Below are positions 1-6,874 of a stretch of DNA of 20,636 nucleotides, piece after piece (position 1 is the first letter of the stretch; every line of letters starts with the position of its first letter). The DNA is from a virus: positions 1-20,636 of IMG/VR virus record IMGVR_UViG_3300033144_005863; one strand, given 5' to 3'. The notes below the pieces were generated by a model, which was not told the DNA's origin, searched no databases, and was given only the letters and a program-made list of their open reading frames with translations. The position numbers and the translations under genes were made by a program.

Positions 1-201
1 TCGTTGTGCAGGGACTGCGAGATCGAGCCGAAGATGATGGTGGCGTTGAACAAGAAGGAAGTGCGAGCGATGGTGAAGGAGCGGAGCATCGCGAAGGACA
101 CCCCGGATCAGGCGACGATGCGGGAAAAGATGCTGAAGATTTTTGAGTTCGATATTCCCTTGGGTGTACTGGGCGAAGTGCCCTGGTCGGAGGTCCAATG
201 A
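1..201 (+). CDS. C-terminal end of an unrecognised protein (left-truncated)
   Basis: Frame 1 is open from the first base to a TGA at 199-201, so this is probably the tail of a longer gene entering from the left. A TTG at base 4 could also be read as a start, but no upstream sequence is available to judge it. The visible 66 residues are charged and helical, begin with a CRDC pair that could be half of a zinc site, and end PWSEVQ. In many phages the gene before the portal is the large terminase, so that is a positional guess; I see no terminase motif in this fragment. The last seven codons lie in the left arm and loop of an inverted repeat. Confidence 0.5.
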   Translation, partial: SLCRDCEIEPKMMVALNKKEVRAMVKERSIAKDTPDQATMREKMLKIFEFDIPLGVLGEVPWSEVQ

Positions 202-217
202 ACCACCCGACCAGGGC
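180..217. terminator. Inverted repeat between convergent genes, possible terminator
   Basis: GCCCTGGTCGG at 180-190 is perfectly complementary to CCGACCAGGGC at 207-217, giving an 11-bp GC-rich stem with a 16-base loop. It sits where the plus-strand gene ending at 201 meets the minus-strand gene ending at 225, the usual place for a bidirectional terminator. Neither side has a U tract, so intrinsic termination is not proven. The hairpin could instead mask an ATG at 198 that lies in its loop. Confidence 0.4.
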
Positions 218-224
218 GATGGGG

Positions 225-467
225 CTAGAGGTTGATGTCGATAGGAGCCATCTTTCGGATGTGTTCCAGCTCTTCTTCTCTAAGCGGTTCCTGCTCTCCT
301 CGCAGGAGGACCAGCTCCTCTCCCCATCGTTTGATGGCGTGGTGGACATGCACAAGATTCGCATCATTGATATCGATGTCGATCTCCTTCATTCGCGTAC
401 ACATACTTTTCCATGCATCCCACTCGAGTTGCATTTGCCCGCTCATGATCGATTCGAGTACATCCAT
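225..467 (-). CDS. Small antisense hypothetical protein (80 aa)
   Basis: I do not recognise this 80-residue protein. It begins MDVLESIMSGQM, is rich in Glu, Asp, Lys and Ile, looks like a soluble mostly helical protein, and ends PIDINL. A good ribosome site (AAAAGGAG) lies 7 bases before its ATG on the minus strand. Upstream is a promoter-like TTGACA/TGC-TACGCT pair, and 7 bases past its stop is an 11-bp inverted repeat. It is the only plausible minus-strand gene here, so it may be an independently expressed insert (a moron) or a regulator. The same DNA also has a plus-strand ORF (198-587) with its own Shine-Dalgarno and ATGA overlaps at both ends. I prefer the minus strand because that protein has a natural composition and the plus product (rich in Leu, Ser, His, Pro and Phe) reads like an antisense translation, but this is not settled. 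Confidence 0.6.
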   Translation of the reverse strand: MDVLESIMSGQMQLEWDAWKSMCTRMKEIDIDINDANLVHVHHAIKRWGEELVLLRGEQEPLREEELEHIRKMAPIDINL

Positions 468-495
468 CGGTGTTCTCCTTTTCTCAGAGCCTTGA

Positions 496-523
496 TTGAC
501 TCTGTAACGCAGCGTAGCACAAT
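496..523 (+). promoter_or_regulatory. Possible sigma70-type promoter for the portal operon
   Basis: TTGACT at 496-501 is followed after 16 bases by CACAAT at 518-523. It points towards the portal start at 584. The -10 matches consensus at four of six positions. It overlaps the opposing promoter candidate at 511-538. Confidence 0.33.
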
Positions 524-538
524 CCTCACGTTTGTCAA
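511..538 (-). promoter_or_regulatory. Possible extended -10 promoter for the antisense gene
   Basis: On the minus strand a perfect TTGACA (533-538) is followed after 16 bases by TACGCT (511-516), preceded by TGC, an extended -10 element. Transcription would start about 40 bases before the ATG at 467. It interleaves with the plus-strand candidate at 496-523, so the two could not easily be occupied together. Confidence 0.42.
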
Positions 539-583
539 ATCGGTGTTTTTACTGGGTACACCGCAACGAGTAGGAGTTGTCGC

Positions 584-2956
584 ATGAGCGCACCTATTTT
601 TGCAGAGGGCATCATCAAGCGGGAGCGCTTCCGTCGAACTCGGATGGACAAGGACGAGCGCCAAGAGATCATCGAGCGGGTACTCAAGTTTGCCACGGAC
701 GACATTGACGCCCGCGTCGAAGACAAAGACCGACGCCTGCAGCGCTACGCGAAGTACCGGCAGTGGACTGAAAATAGAGATGGCCCCTGGGAGGGCTCGT
801 CTGACATCGCGCTTTCCGACATCACTGAGGCGGTGCTCAACCTGGAGGACACGCTCACCAACGCGATTCTCTCGAATCGACCGGTGGTTACTTCGAATGC
901 GCTGAAGAAAGAGCACAACGACCGGCAGTCGAAGATCGATCAGGTACTCGACAGCCAGTTCTTTGTTGAGCAGGAAGGCGAGAAGACCATCGAGGAGCTG
1001 GCTGAACTGTTCCTGGTAGATGGCGTCTTCACCGCCTACATCCCGTGGATACGAGAGAACCGCCCCGTCACCGACCTCCGCATCTTCGATGCCGTCCCGA
1101 ACGAGGCTTCCCCGATGCAGCATTTTCAGCAACTCGTCGAGCAGGAGTTCCCTGGCGAGATGGTCTTCCCGGCGGGCGAGAAGGATGGCTGGGACTTCCG
1201 CGTAGAACTCAAAGACACCATGCTGCCGGATCCGCAGATCAGTTTCTATACCCGGAAGGAAGACAAGAAAACCGAGATGCTGATTAAAAAGCATACGGAG
1301 GTCTTCAACGGGCCTCGGGTGCTGGTGAAAGACTACGACGATGTGCTCACGCCGCCGCGGGTGGCAAACCTCCAGCCCCCCAGCCCGAAGAATCCAGGTG
1401 GGTCGCCTCACGTCATCATCGTCGACCAACCCACGGTGGGAGAGATCGAAGCGCTGAAGCGGGAGGGTTTTTACGACCTCGCGAACTCCGATCCCGAGGA
1501 AGACGAACTCGGGTTGCGCTCGCGTGACGACAGCCGGGAAGAGTCGAAGAAGCAAAAAGACGAAATGGCGGGTACGAGTGAGAGTGGTTACACGACCGAG
1601 GATACGCAGCACAAGACGCTGACCCGGTACATCTGCTACGACGTTTACGATCTCGATGGGGATGGGATCGCGGAAGACGTGATCTTCTGGGTGCTGCTGG
1701 AGGACAAGATTCTCCTGAAGGCGATGCCACTCACGGAACTCTTCCCCTCCGACCCGCCCCGACGCCCGTTTGCGGAGGCGTCGTTCCTCCCTGTGAAGGG
1801 CCGTCGAGAAGGGATCAGCCTGCCGGAGTTGATGGAGGGCTGGCACGATTTTCTGAAGGAGACGATCGATACAGGGATGGACGGGGGCACGCTGGCGAAC
1901 ACGCCCTACTTCTTCTACCGCGCTTCGAGCACCTTGAAGCCCGAAATCATCCGGCCCTGGCCTGGAGATGGCATCCCGCTCTCCGACCCCCAGCGCGACG
2001 TTCACTTCCCATCGATCCCGTTTGACGGCTCGTTTGCCCTGAATGCGGTGGCGATGGGGCGGCAATTTGAAGAGCGGCTCACGCTCGAGGGCGACCTCCA
2101 GTCGGGCCGGGTGCCGCAGGGGAAGTCCTCGGCGTTGCGGACGGTGGGGGGCATCAACACGATTCTCGCGCAGGGTGAGGCGCGACCGGAGCGCATCCTG
2201 CGCCGCTTCTTTATGGGCTTCGGCGAGATCTACAAACAGATGCACGAACTCAATCAGCACCTGTTCCCGGAGGAGAAGCAGATCAGGGTGCTGGGTATTG
2301 TGGAGCCCGGTGAGAATCCTTACCCGATAATTGTTCGCAAGAGTGACCTCGCAGGTGGCCGGTTCGTGTTCGACTTCCGTGCGAGCGTCCTGAACTCGAG
2401 TAAGCAGGCGCAGCAGCAGGGGCTCAACCAGATGCTCACGATGCTCATCAACCCGCTGATGATTCAGCTGGGAATCGTCGGGCCGGAAGAAATTTTCCGT
2501 ATGGTGCGCGACGCGGCGAAGACGGCGGGTGTCAATCCCGATCGCTACCTGAAGGAACCGACACCGGGTGCGGGTCGACCGAGGATTACCGCGAATCAGG
2601 CTATCTCGGTGATTCTCGATCACGCGCTACCCGATGGCGTTCCCGCAGAACCCAGTGCGCAGGACCATCTTGACCAGCTGCAGGCCTTCATGCAAGACAA
2701 GGAAAGCCAGTTTGGTCTGCTCGATCAGTCGCAACTCGGCATCTTCCGAACGTGGCTGATGCAGATCATGCAGCTTGCGGTGCAGGAGCAGGGCCAGGAG
2801 CAGATTGCGCAGCTCACCGAAGGATTCCAGCAGCAGTTCGGCGCGCAGGGAGGTGGTGGCAACGGTGCCGCGACGCCTGTAGATCAGGGGCAGCCGCCAG
2901 TGAATCAAAATGAACTGCTCGATGAGTCCCTGCCCGGCAATGGGAGGCCTGCCTGA
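584..2956 (+). CDS. Portal protein
   Basis: This 790-residue protein is the likely dodecameric portal through which DNA is packaged and ejected. Near residues 69-100 it carries the pattern WEGSSDIALSD followed by a helix ending in SNRPVV, which resembles the opening of P22-type portals. A long mixed alpha/beta body follows. A charged low-complexity loop lies near residues 300-345, and the Gln- and Gly-rich tail after about residue 690 resembles a barrel or coiled-coil extension. The length is near that of the large podovirus portals (P22 gp1 is about 725 residues). The ATG at 584 has TAGGAG upstream at good spacing. It is first in the head operon, and its stop overlaps the next start by one base. 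Size, position before the scaffold and capsid genes, and motif support the call; I could not run a profile search. Confidence 0.78.
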   Translation: MSAPIFAEGIIKRERFRRTRMDKDERQEIIERVLKFATDDIDARVEDKDRRLQRYAKYRQWTENRDGPWEGSSDIALSDITEAVLNLEDTLTNAILSNRPVVTSNALKKEHNDRQSKIDQVLDSQFFVEQEGEKTIEELAELFLVDGVFTAYIPWIRENRPVTDLRIFDAVPNEASPMQHFQQLVEQEFPGEMVFPAGEKDGWDFRVELKDTMLPDPQISFYTRKEDKKTEMLIKKHTEVFNGPRVLVKDYDDVLTPPRVANLQPPSPKNPGGSPHVIIVDQPTVGEIEALKREGFYDLANSDPEEDELGLRSRDDSREESKKQKDEMAGTSESGYTTEDTQHKTLTRYICYDVYDLDGDGIAEDVIFWVLLEDKILLKAMPLTELFPSDPPRRPFAEASFLPVKGRREGISLPELMEGWHDFLKETIDTGMDGGTLANTPYFFYRASSTLKPEIIRPWPGDGIPLSDPQRDVHFPSIPFDGSFALNAVAMGRQFEERLTLEGDLQSGRVPQGKSSALRTVGGINTILAQGEARPERILRRFFMGFGEIYKQMHELNQHLFPEEKQIRVLGIVEPGENPYPIIVRKSDLAGGRFVFDFRASVLNSSKQAQQQGLNQMLTMLINPLMIQLGIVGPEEIFRMVRDAAKTAGVNPDRYLKEPTPGAGRPRITANQAISVILDHALPDGVPAEPSAQDHLDQLQAFMQDKESQFGLLDQSQLGIFRTWLMQIMQLAVQEQGQEQIAQLTEGFQQQFGAQGGGGNGAATPVDQGQPPVNQNELLDESLPGNGRPA

Positions 2957-3348
2957 TGGCACAACCTGATCGGGACGAAGACTGGAAACCACGGGTCGAA
3001 GCGCTTTCACAGAAAAATGTCAGAAAACAGGCATCGGATCTGCGTGCGCTACAGCGTGCGGCACTCTCTTCGACCCAGATTACAGGTGACGAGCACTGGG
3101 ATCTGATGCTCTCTGTGGTGCAACATCGGATTGAAGATCTGGAAGGAAAGCTCGAAGTTGCACTCAACCGGCAAAGAAATTCAGATGATTTTACGGAAAG
3201 CGTATTGATCAACGACAAGCTCGCGGTGCGCTTGATCGGTCATGAAATCGAAGCGCTCCAGTGGGTGAGTGGGCTACCTCAAATTCTTTTGGAGAATGGT
3301 GATCGCGCAAAGGAACTACTCGGAACCATTGACGAATCCTCTGATTGA
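2956..3348 (+). CDS. Hypothetical head-operon protein (130 aa)
   Basis: I do not recognise the family. The 130 residues are highly charged and predicted to be helical. A coiled-coil-like stretch runs from about residue 48 (DLMLSVVQHRIEDLEGKLEV). The second half (residues 80-110) is more hydrophobic and ends in an acidic tail. There is no signal peptide or membrane segment. Its ATG shares one base with the portal stop, so translation is probably coupled, and its end overlaps the Com-like gene. A small protein in this position could be a head-completion factor or an accessory to the portal or packaging machinery, but that is position-based inference only. Confidence 0.7.
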   Translation: MAQPDRDEDWKPRVEALSQKNVRKQASDLRALQRAALSSTQITGDEHWDLMLSVVQHRIEDLEGKLEVALNRQRNSDDFTESVLINDKLAVRLIGHEIEALQWVSGLPQILLENGDRAKELLGTIDESSD

Positions 3349-3511
3349 AGTTCGCTGCCCTGCTTGTGGTAGGTACCTGATGAAGTGGGTCCCGAACGTG
3401 CAGACATGGATTGAGATCAAGTGTCGCCGCTGCAAAGCGTTTGTGGAACTGCGTCACGGATCGATTGCGTTTGTAGAAAGAAAGGTTGACAGGCTTGTAG
3501 CGGCTGTGTAA
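3296..3511 (+). CDS. Com-like zinc-ribbon protein
   Basis: The protein contains CPAC, an 18-residue spacer ending WIEIK, then CRRC. This matches the Mu Com family, whose short proteins read roughly IRCxxC...IEIRCPRC. In phage Mu, Com binds the mom mRNA and switches on its translation, so an RNA-binding regulatory role is a reasonable guess. With the start used here the cysteines are residues 21, 24, 43 and 46 of 71. The start is uncertain. GTG at 3269 lacks a clear ribosome site, ATG at 3296 has GGAG almost touching it, and TTG at 3329 would give the short N-terminus typical of Com. It overlaps the end of the previous gene and is followed by a terminator. No mom-like gene is visible in this window. 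Confidence 0.68.
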   Translation: MVIAQRNYSEPLTNPLIEVRCPACGRYLMKWVPNVQTWIEIKCRRCKAFVELRHGSIAFVERKVDRLVAAV

Positions 3512-3563
3512 CGGTTTATAGGGAAACGTGTAAAGGCTTTTCGTTTGCGCCATTGAGCGCTCG

Positions 3564-3595
3564 AAGCCCGCCACTTGGCGGGCTTTTTGTTTTTT
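3564..3595 (+). terminator. Rho-independent terminator before the scaffold gene
   Basis: AAGCCCGCC (3564-3572), loop ACTT, GGCGGGCTT (3577-3585), then a run of T interrupted by one G to 3595. This is a textbook intrinsic terminator. It lies 10 bases before the scaffold ATG, inside a 94-base gap (3512-3605), and overlaps the approach to the ribosome site GAGGT. It should reduce read-through from the portal side or act as an attenuator or processing site. The rest of the gap holds an 8-bp palindrome GAGCGCTC (3555-3562). Confidence 0.82.
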
Positions 3596-3605
3596 GAGGT
3601 AGTGC

Positions 3606-4385
3606 ATGCTCGTAATACCTACCCCCGAAGAAGCCGCTGCGGCAGAAGCTGCTGATGCAGCAGCCGCGGCAGAGGCAGAAGCAGGTACCGAGGTTGGTAG
3701 CGAAGAGGTCGCAGAGGCAGAAGCCGCTGCGGCTGTAGACGACACCCAGGCACAACTCACCGTAGAGCGCGAGCAGCGCATCCGGTTGGAAGAGCGGCTC
3801 GCGGCCTCGCAGGCAGCGCCTCCCGAGGCTGCGCCAGCACCTCCCGTTGTACTTACTCGTGCTCAACTGCGTGCCGCGGTGGATGCAGGCACGATCGATG
3901 AAGACGGTATGGAGCAAGTCTGGGCGGATCAGAATCGCGCGCAGACGCGTCGGGAAATAGGTGAGGACCAGGATAGGCGTGACGCTGAGCGAACCTCGTC
4001 AAATTTCATCGAGAGCGAAACCGCGCAGTACCTCTCAGGTCGCCCTGACATTCGAACTCAGGGCAGCTCTGACTGGACCAAGCTCAAAACCGAGTACGAC
4101 TACCTGATTCGGACGGGTTCCAAGGACAGCAAGGAGACGGAACTCAACGCCATGCGCGCCGCGTTTGGTCCTGCCGAGCGGATCGCAGAACACACCTCAA
4201 CGCTCCGGCAGACGACGGGTGAGACGTCTACTTCCTCGAGTGGCAGTGGTGGTGGCGACAAATCCAGCGACATTCTGATGAAGGTTCCGAAAAGCATCCG
4301 AGCGCACTATCGGCAGATGGTGGATGACGGCCTGAAGACGCTCGATGAAGTGAAGCGGGAACTCCCCTACATGAGGCAGCAGTAG
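3606..4385 (+). CDS. Scaffolding protein (probable)
   Basis: This 259-residue protein has the classic scaffold build. The first 50 residues are almost pure Ala, Glu and acidic residues, then comes a coiled-coil-like QLTVEREQRIRLEERLA segment. A Pro/Ala linker, a charged helical middle, a Ser/Gly/Thr linker near residue 205, and a helical, more basic C-terminus (residues 222-259) follow. In known scaffolds such a C-terminal helical segment binds the capsid protein. The protein would guide procapsid assembly and then leave or be degraded. It lies just upstream of the capsid genes, has a GAGGT ribosome site, and its stop overlaps the next start by one base. No catalytic protease motif is visible. 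Composition and position carry the call. Confidence 0.7.
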   Translation: MLVIPTPEEAAAAEAADAAAAAEAEAGTEVGSEEVAEAEAAAAVDDTQAQLTVEREQRIRLEERLAASQAAPPEAAPAPPVVLTRAQLRAAVDAGTIDEDGMEQVWADQNRAQTRREIGEDQDRRDAERTSSNFIESETAQYLSGRPDIRTQGSSDWTKLKTEYDYLIRTGSKDSKETELNAMRAAFGPAERIAEHTSTLRQTTGETSTSSSGSGGGDKSSDILMKVPKSIRAHYRQMVDDGLKTLDEVKRELPYMRQQ

Positions 4386-4711
4386 TGGCGGCTCCCCAGA
4401 TTTATATCCCCGGCCAAGCTGAAGTGCCGCGTTTTCCGCGCGAGCATCCTGGCCGGAAGTCCCGGACGACGGCAGCGGGCTGGGTGCTCGACTACCTCGT
4501 GCCGAGGAATCAAACTGTTTTGCTCTGCCAGGGCTGCAACCACGGCTTCGATGGCCGGAAGGTGAACTACGTCTCGCTCGTTCAGCGGTTCGGGTACACG
4601 CGAGGGACGTGCGACGGGTGCAAGAAGATTTGGCAGAACTGCTTCATGTGGGTATCAGAATCTCTACTCGGGACGAAATCTGGTCAGTGCTGGGATCCTG
4701 GGTTGCTTTAA
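4385..4711 (+). CDS. Zinc-ribbon hypothetical protein between scaffold and capsid genes
   Basis: This small 108-residue protein starts with GTG at 4385, one base into the scaffold stop. It contains two CxxC knuckles, CQGC at residues 48-51 and CDGC at 76-79, the pattern of a four-cysteine zinc ribbon. Extra cysteines occur at 86 and 101. The N-terminal 30 residues are Pro-, Arg- and Gly-rich and probably flexible; there are no membrane segments. I cannot assign a family. Its place in the operon suggests an assembly or nucleic-acid-binding accessory, but it could equally be a regulator like the Com-like protein upstream. Confidence 0.68.
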   Translation: MAAPQIYIPGQAEVPRFPREHPGRKSRTTAAGWVLDYLVPRNQTVLLCQGCNHGFDGRKVNYVSLVQRFGYTRGTCDGCKKIWQNCFMWVSESLLGTKSGQCWDPGLL

Positions 4712-4723
4712 GGGGGGTACGAA

Positions 4724-5452
4724 ATGGAAGCGATGGGAACAATCGGTGGCGGCGCAATCGTTGTGAAGAAGTATCAGGCGGGAACGACCATCTCGACTGC
4801 GGGGATCCCGCTTATTGGTTCGCTTACGTCGGCTACAGATTACGCTTCTGTGGAACCGATGACGACCTCTACGGCGCTCGTGAATGGCAACGTGGGCATC
4901 GGTCTCGACACGACCGGGACCATTACGCAAACGACGACGGCTGACAGCAACGACCTCCTGATCAGTGTCGCTGTGAATCCTGATCTGATCATTCGTTGCA
5001 AGATGAACAACGGGGCGACCGAAGACACGGCGCTGACGCTCTACCCGACCTCTGCGGCGGATGCCACAGGCGTGACGACAACGGGTACAACCTCGCTCGA
5101 TCAGGGTGTTCAGTGGGGATACGATGGTGCGAACAAGGGCCATTATCGTCGGATGAATGATGCTGCGGGCAGTACGGCGATCAACTTCGCGAATGCTGTT
5201 GCGCAAGGGGATAATTTCCTCTTCGCGAATGGGTACCCGGCTTGCTTGGTGGCGGCATCGTTGTCCAACGGCCCGAATTTGACTACCGCGTTGACGCAGG
5301 GTGACGCCTCGACGGCGTGCCCTGGTGACAACGACACGTTCATCGTGTTCGACATGCAGCTCGGAACCGAGGATGATGACGGAGCGAACAACAGTTTCTG
5401 GCACTTCGTCGCGAATCAGCACGTCTTTGGCTCCACGATGAATACTGCGTAG
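4724..5452 (+). CDS. Probable minor head or decoration protein (242 aa)
   Basis: The 242 residues are rich in Thr, Ser, Ala, Gly and Asn, with alternating short hydrophobic stretches typical of all-beta virion proteins. The second half contains WGYDGANKGHYRRM and ends with an aromatic segment (DTFIVFDMQLG, NNSFWHFVAN). No enzyme motif or signal peptide is visible. A strong AGGGGGG ribosome site lies 6 bases before the ATG, which suggests high expression. It sits immediately before the major capsid gene, where decoration or minor capsid proteins are often encoded. The family is not recognised. The 66-base gap after it (5453-5518) contains only the capsid gene's ribosome site and no obvious terminator. 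Confidence 0.65.
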   Translation: MEAMGTIGGGAIVVKKYQAGTTISTAGIPLIGSLTSATDYASVEPMTTSTALVNGNVGIGLDTTGTITQTTTADSNDLLISVAVNPDLIIRCKMNNGATEDTALTLYPTSAADATGVTTTGTTSLDQGVQWGYDGANKGHYRRMNDAAGSTAINFANAVAQGDNFLFANGYPACLVAASLSNGPNLTTALTQGDASTACPGDNDTFIVFDMQLGTEDDDGANNSFWHFVANQHVFGSTMNTA

Positions 5453-5518
5453 GAGAAGTGAAGTCGTCAGCGGAGATGAGGCGCTGGCGTTGAAATGGAT
5501 TGACAAGGGGGGTTTCAC

Positions 5519-6439
5519 ATGGCCGTTCCGCACACAAGTACCAATTTTGGGGATGTTCTGGATCCGACCTTTTCTCGGATTTTCGATGAGGAGTACGACC
5601 AGCTCCCTGACATGGTTCCGGGGTTGTATACGATCGTGCCCACCGGGCCGAGAAGCGACTCCACGAAGTGGAGTTCCGTGGGAACGCTCCCGGATCTGAC
5701 CCAGTTCACGGGAACCATCGGCTACCAGAGCCAGAGCCAGGGGTACGACACTACGGCGACGCATCTGGAGTGGGCCAGTGGTACCCAGGTAGAGCGGAAG
5801 CTCTTCGACGACGGTCAGCACCAGATCATGAACCAGAAGCCTGCGGCGTTGGCGATGGCGTCCAACAGGACGCGCCAGAAGCATGCGGTGCAGCCCTTCT
5901 CTGGGGCGTTCTCGTCTGGCAACTCGTTCTACGTGAACTCGGAGGGCGTGGCGATGTGCAGTGACTCGCACACGACCACTTCGGGGGCCTCGACGTCGAC
6001 TGGCTTCGATAACCTCAGCACTGCATCGCTCACCGCAGCGGCAGTCTCTGCCTTGCGGACGCAGATGCGGGGGTTCCGAGACGATCAGGCGGGGCGCATT
6101 TCGGTGATGCCGGATGAGTTGCTCGTACCGCCCGATCTCGAGGACAAGGCGCTCGAGATCATCGGGTCGGACAAGGACCCGGAGTCCGCGAACAACGCCA
6201 TCAACCCGCAGCGGTCGCGTTTCAGTCTCACTGACTGGAACTACCTCCCGGACACCAACAATTGGTGGATCATGGACAGCGGCCTGCGACGCAAGAGCCT
6301 CTTCTGGATCGATCGGGTCACGAAGGAGTTCGGGCGTGCCGAGGACTTCGACACGTTCATCGCGAAGTTCCGTGTTTACCAGCGGTACAGCTTCGCCTGG
6401 GTCGACTGGCGCTTCGTTGCAGGGGCGCAGGTTTCGTAG
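5519..6439 (+). CDS. Major capsid protein (HK97 fold)
   Basis: This 306-residue protein would form the capsid shell. The N-terminus (FGDVLDPTFSRIFDEEYDQL) resembles the N-arm and E-loop start of scaffold-dependent capsid proteins. The stretch near residues 195-235 (VMPDELLVPPDLEDKALEII, then NNAINP) is a hallmark of the A-domain in Mu gpT-like and related HK97-fold proteins. The C-terminus (YSFAWVDWRFVAGA) is the usual final beta strand. There is no fused protease domain, consistent with a separate scaffold upstream. AAGGGGGG six bases before the ATG is one of the strongest ribosome sites in the window, fitting an abundant protein. Of all the calls here this is among the safest. Confidence 0.88.
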   Translation: MAVPHTSTNFGDVLDPTFSRIFDEEYDQLPDMVPGLYTIVPTGPRSDSTKWSSVGTLPDLTQFTGTIGYQSQSQGYDTTATHLEWASGTQVERKLFDDGQHQIMNQKPAALAMASNRTRQKHAVQPFSGAFSSGNSFYVNSEGVAMCSDSHTTTSGASTSTGFDNLSTASLTAAAVSALRTQMRGFRDDQAGRISVMPDELLVPPDLEDKALEIIGSDKDPESANNAINPQRSRFSLTDWNYLPDTNNWWIMDSGLRRKSLFWIDRVTKEFGRAEDFDTFIAKFRVYQRYSFAWVDWRFVAGAQVS

Positions 6440-6441
6440 CC

Positions 6442-6621
6442 GTGGCGGCGAAGAAGAAAGCCCCGGCCAAGAAGAAGGTTGCGGCCAAGAAGAAGGTCGT
6501 GCCTATCAAGAAGGCTCCGGCCAAGAAGGCTCCTGAGAAGGAGCCCGAGGTGGTGTCCGCGCCAGTCAGTCCGACACCATACGGCGCGCGGCAGCTTCGA
6601 CACATGGCACGTATGAGGTAG
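6442..6621 (+). CDS. Very small Lys/Ala/Pro-rich histone-tail-like protein
   Basis: A GTG start two bases after the capsid stop gives a 59-residue protein. Its first half is built of repeated KKKAPAKKK-type units, as in histone H1 tails. A short acidic linker (EKEPEV) and a basic end (ARQLRHMARMR) follow. The open frame extends further upstream through the capsid gene, but that part is an out-of-frame shadow. No strong ribosome site precedes the GTG, so translation probably depends on coupling to the capsid gene. Such a cation-rich peptide could bind packaged DNA or line the capsid interior. That is inference; it may be simply a flexible tail. Confidence 0.62.
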   Translation: MAAKKKAPAKKKVAAKKKVVPIKKAPAKKAPEKEPEVVSAPVSPTPYGARQLRHMARMR

Positions 6622-6624
6622 GTG

Positions 6625-6813
6625 ATGGCCGACAATTCTGCATCTCATGGGACGATGGCTGCGCCGAAGGGTGGGTCGACCAAGGTCGACCGGAAGTCCA
6701 TCCCGACGAAGCCTGAGAAGACGGCCAACTGGCCCGCGAACCCCGGACCCAAGGGGAAGGATCGCGGGCTGGGATTGCCGAAGGTTCAGCAGGGGATGCT
6801 GGAAGATTACTGA
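6625..6813 (+). CDS. Small Lys/Pro-rich hypothetical protein (62 aa)
   Basis: The ATG at 6625 follows GAGG by 6 bases and is preferred over the GTG immediately before it. The 62 residues are basic and low in hydrophobics, with several Pro-Lys and Gly-Lys steps (KPEKTANWPANPGPKGK) and a C-terminal patch ending MLEDY. It is probably disordered. It follows the histone-tail-like gene by three bases, so the pair may act together. No family is recognised. Confidence 0.6.
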   Translation: MADNSASHGTMAAPKGGSTKVDRKSIPTKPEKTANWPANPGPKGKDRGLGLPKVQQGMLEDY

Positions 6814-6821
6814 TGGGTAAG

Positions 6822-6840
6822 TTGAGGTTCGAATCCTCAA
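6822..6840 (+). other. tRNA T-arm-like hairpin in an intergenic gap
   Basis: TTGAGG, loop TTCGAAT, CCTCAA makes a 6-bp stem with a 7-base loop that fits the tRNA T-loop consensus TTCRANY and has the invariant G-C closing pair. I could not find the matching acceptor, D-arm or anticodon arm upstream, and no CCA follows, so it is not a complete tRNA. It could be a remnant of a tRNA 3' end, for example an attachment-site core, or a chance hairpin. Confidence 0.5.
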
Positions 6841-6874
6841 GGCGGCTACGGGCGTCCCTGGATAGAGGTGAGCG

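Noticed and set aside
443-2623. A 726-codon minus-strand ORF opposite the portal
   Set aside because: It is in register with the portal codons and has a very high Arg/Leu/His content typical of an antisense shadow. The portal reading is supported by motif, start site and gene order.
3486-3520. Perfect TTGACA at 3486-3491 with TTTATA downstream, as a promoter for the scaffold gene
   Set aside because: The spacer to TTTATA is 23 bases, too long, and bases at 17-base spacing (TAACGG) do not resemble a -10.
4664-5971. A 435-codon minus-strand ORF across the minor head and capsid genes
   Set aside because: Arg- and His-rich shadow product spanning two well supported plus-strand genes, with no good start signals.
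6262-6621. A long frame joining the capsid end and the histone-tail-like gene, which could give a basic capsid extension by -1 frameshift
   Set aside because: I found no slippery heptamer near the capsid stop, and the sequence before 6442 in this frame reads as a shadow of the capsid gene.
6770-6850. A complete tRNA ending with the T-arm-like hairpin
   Set aside because: No complementary acceptor strand, D-arm or anticodon arm could be found upstream, and no CCA follows.
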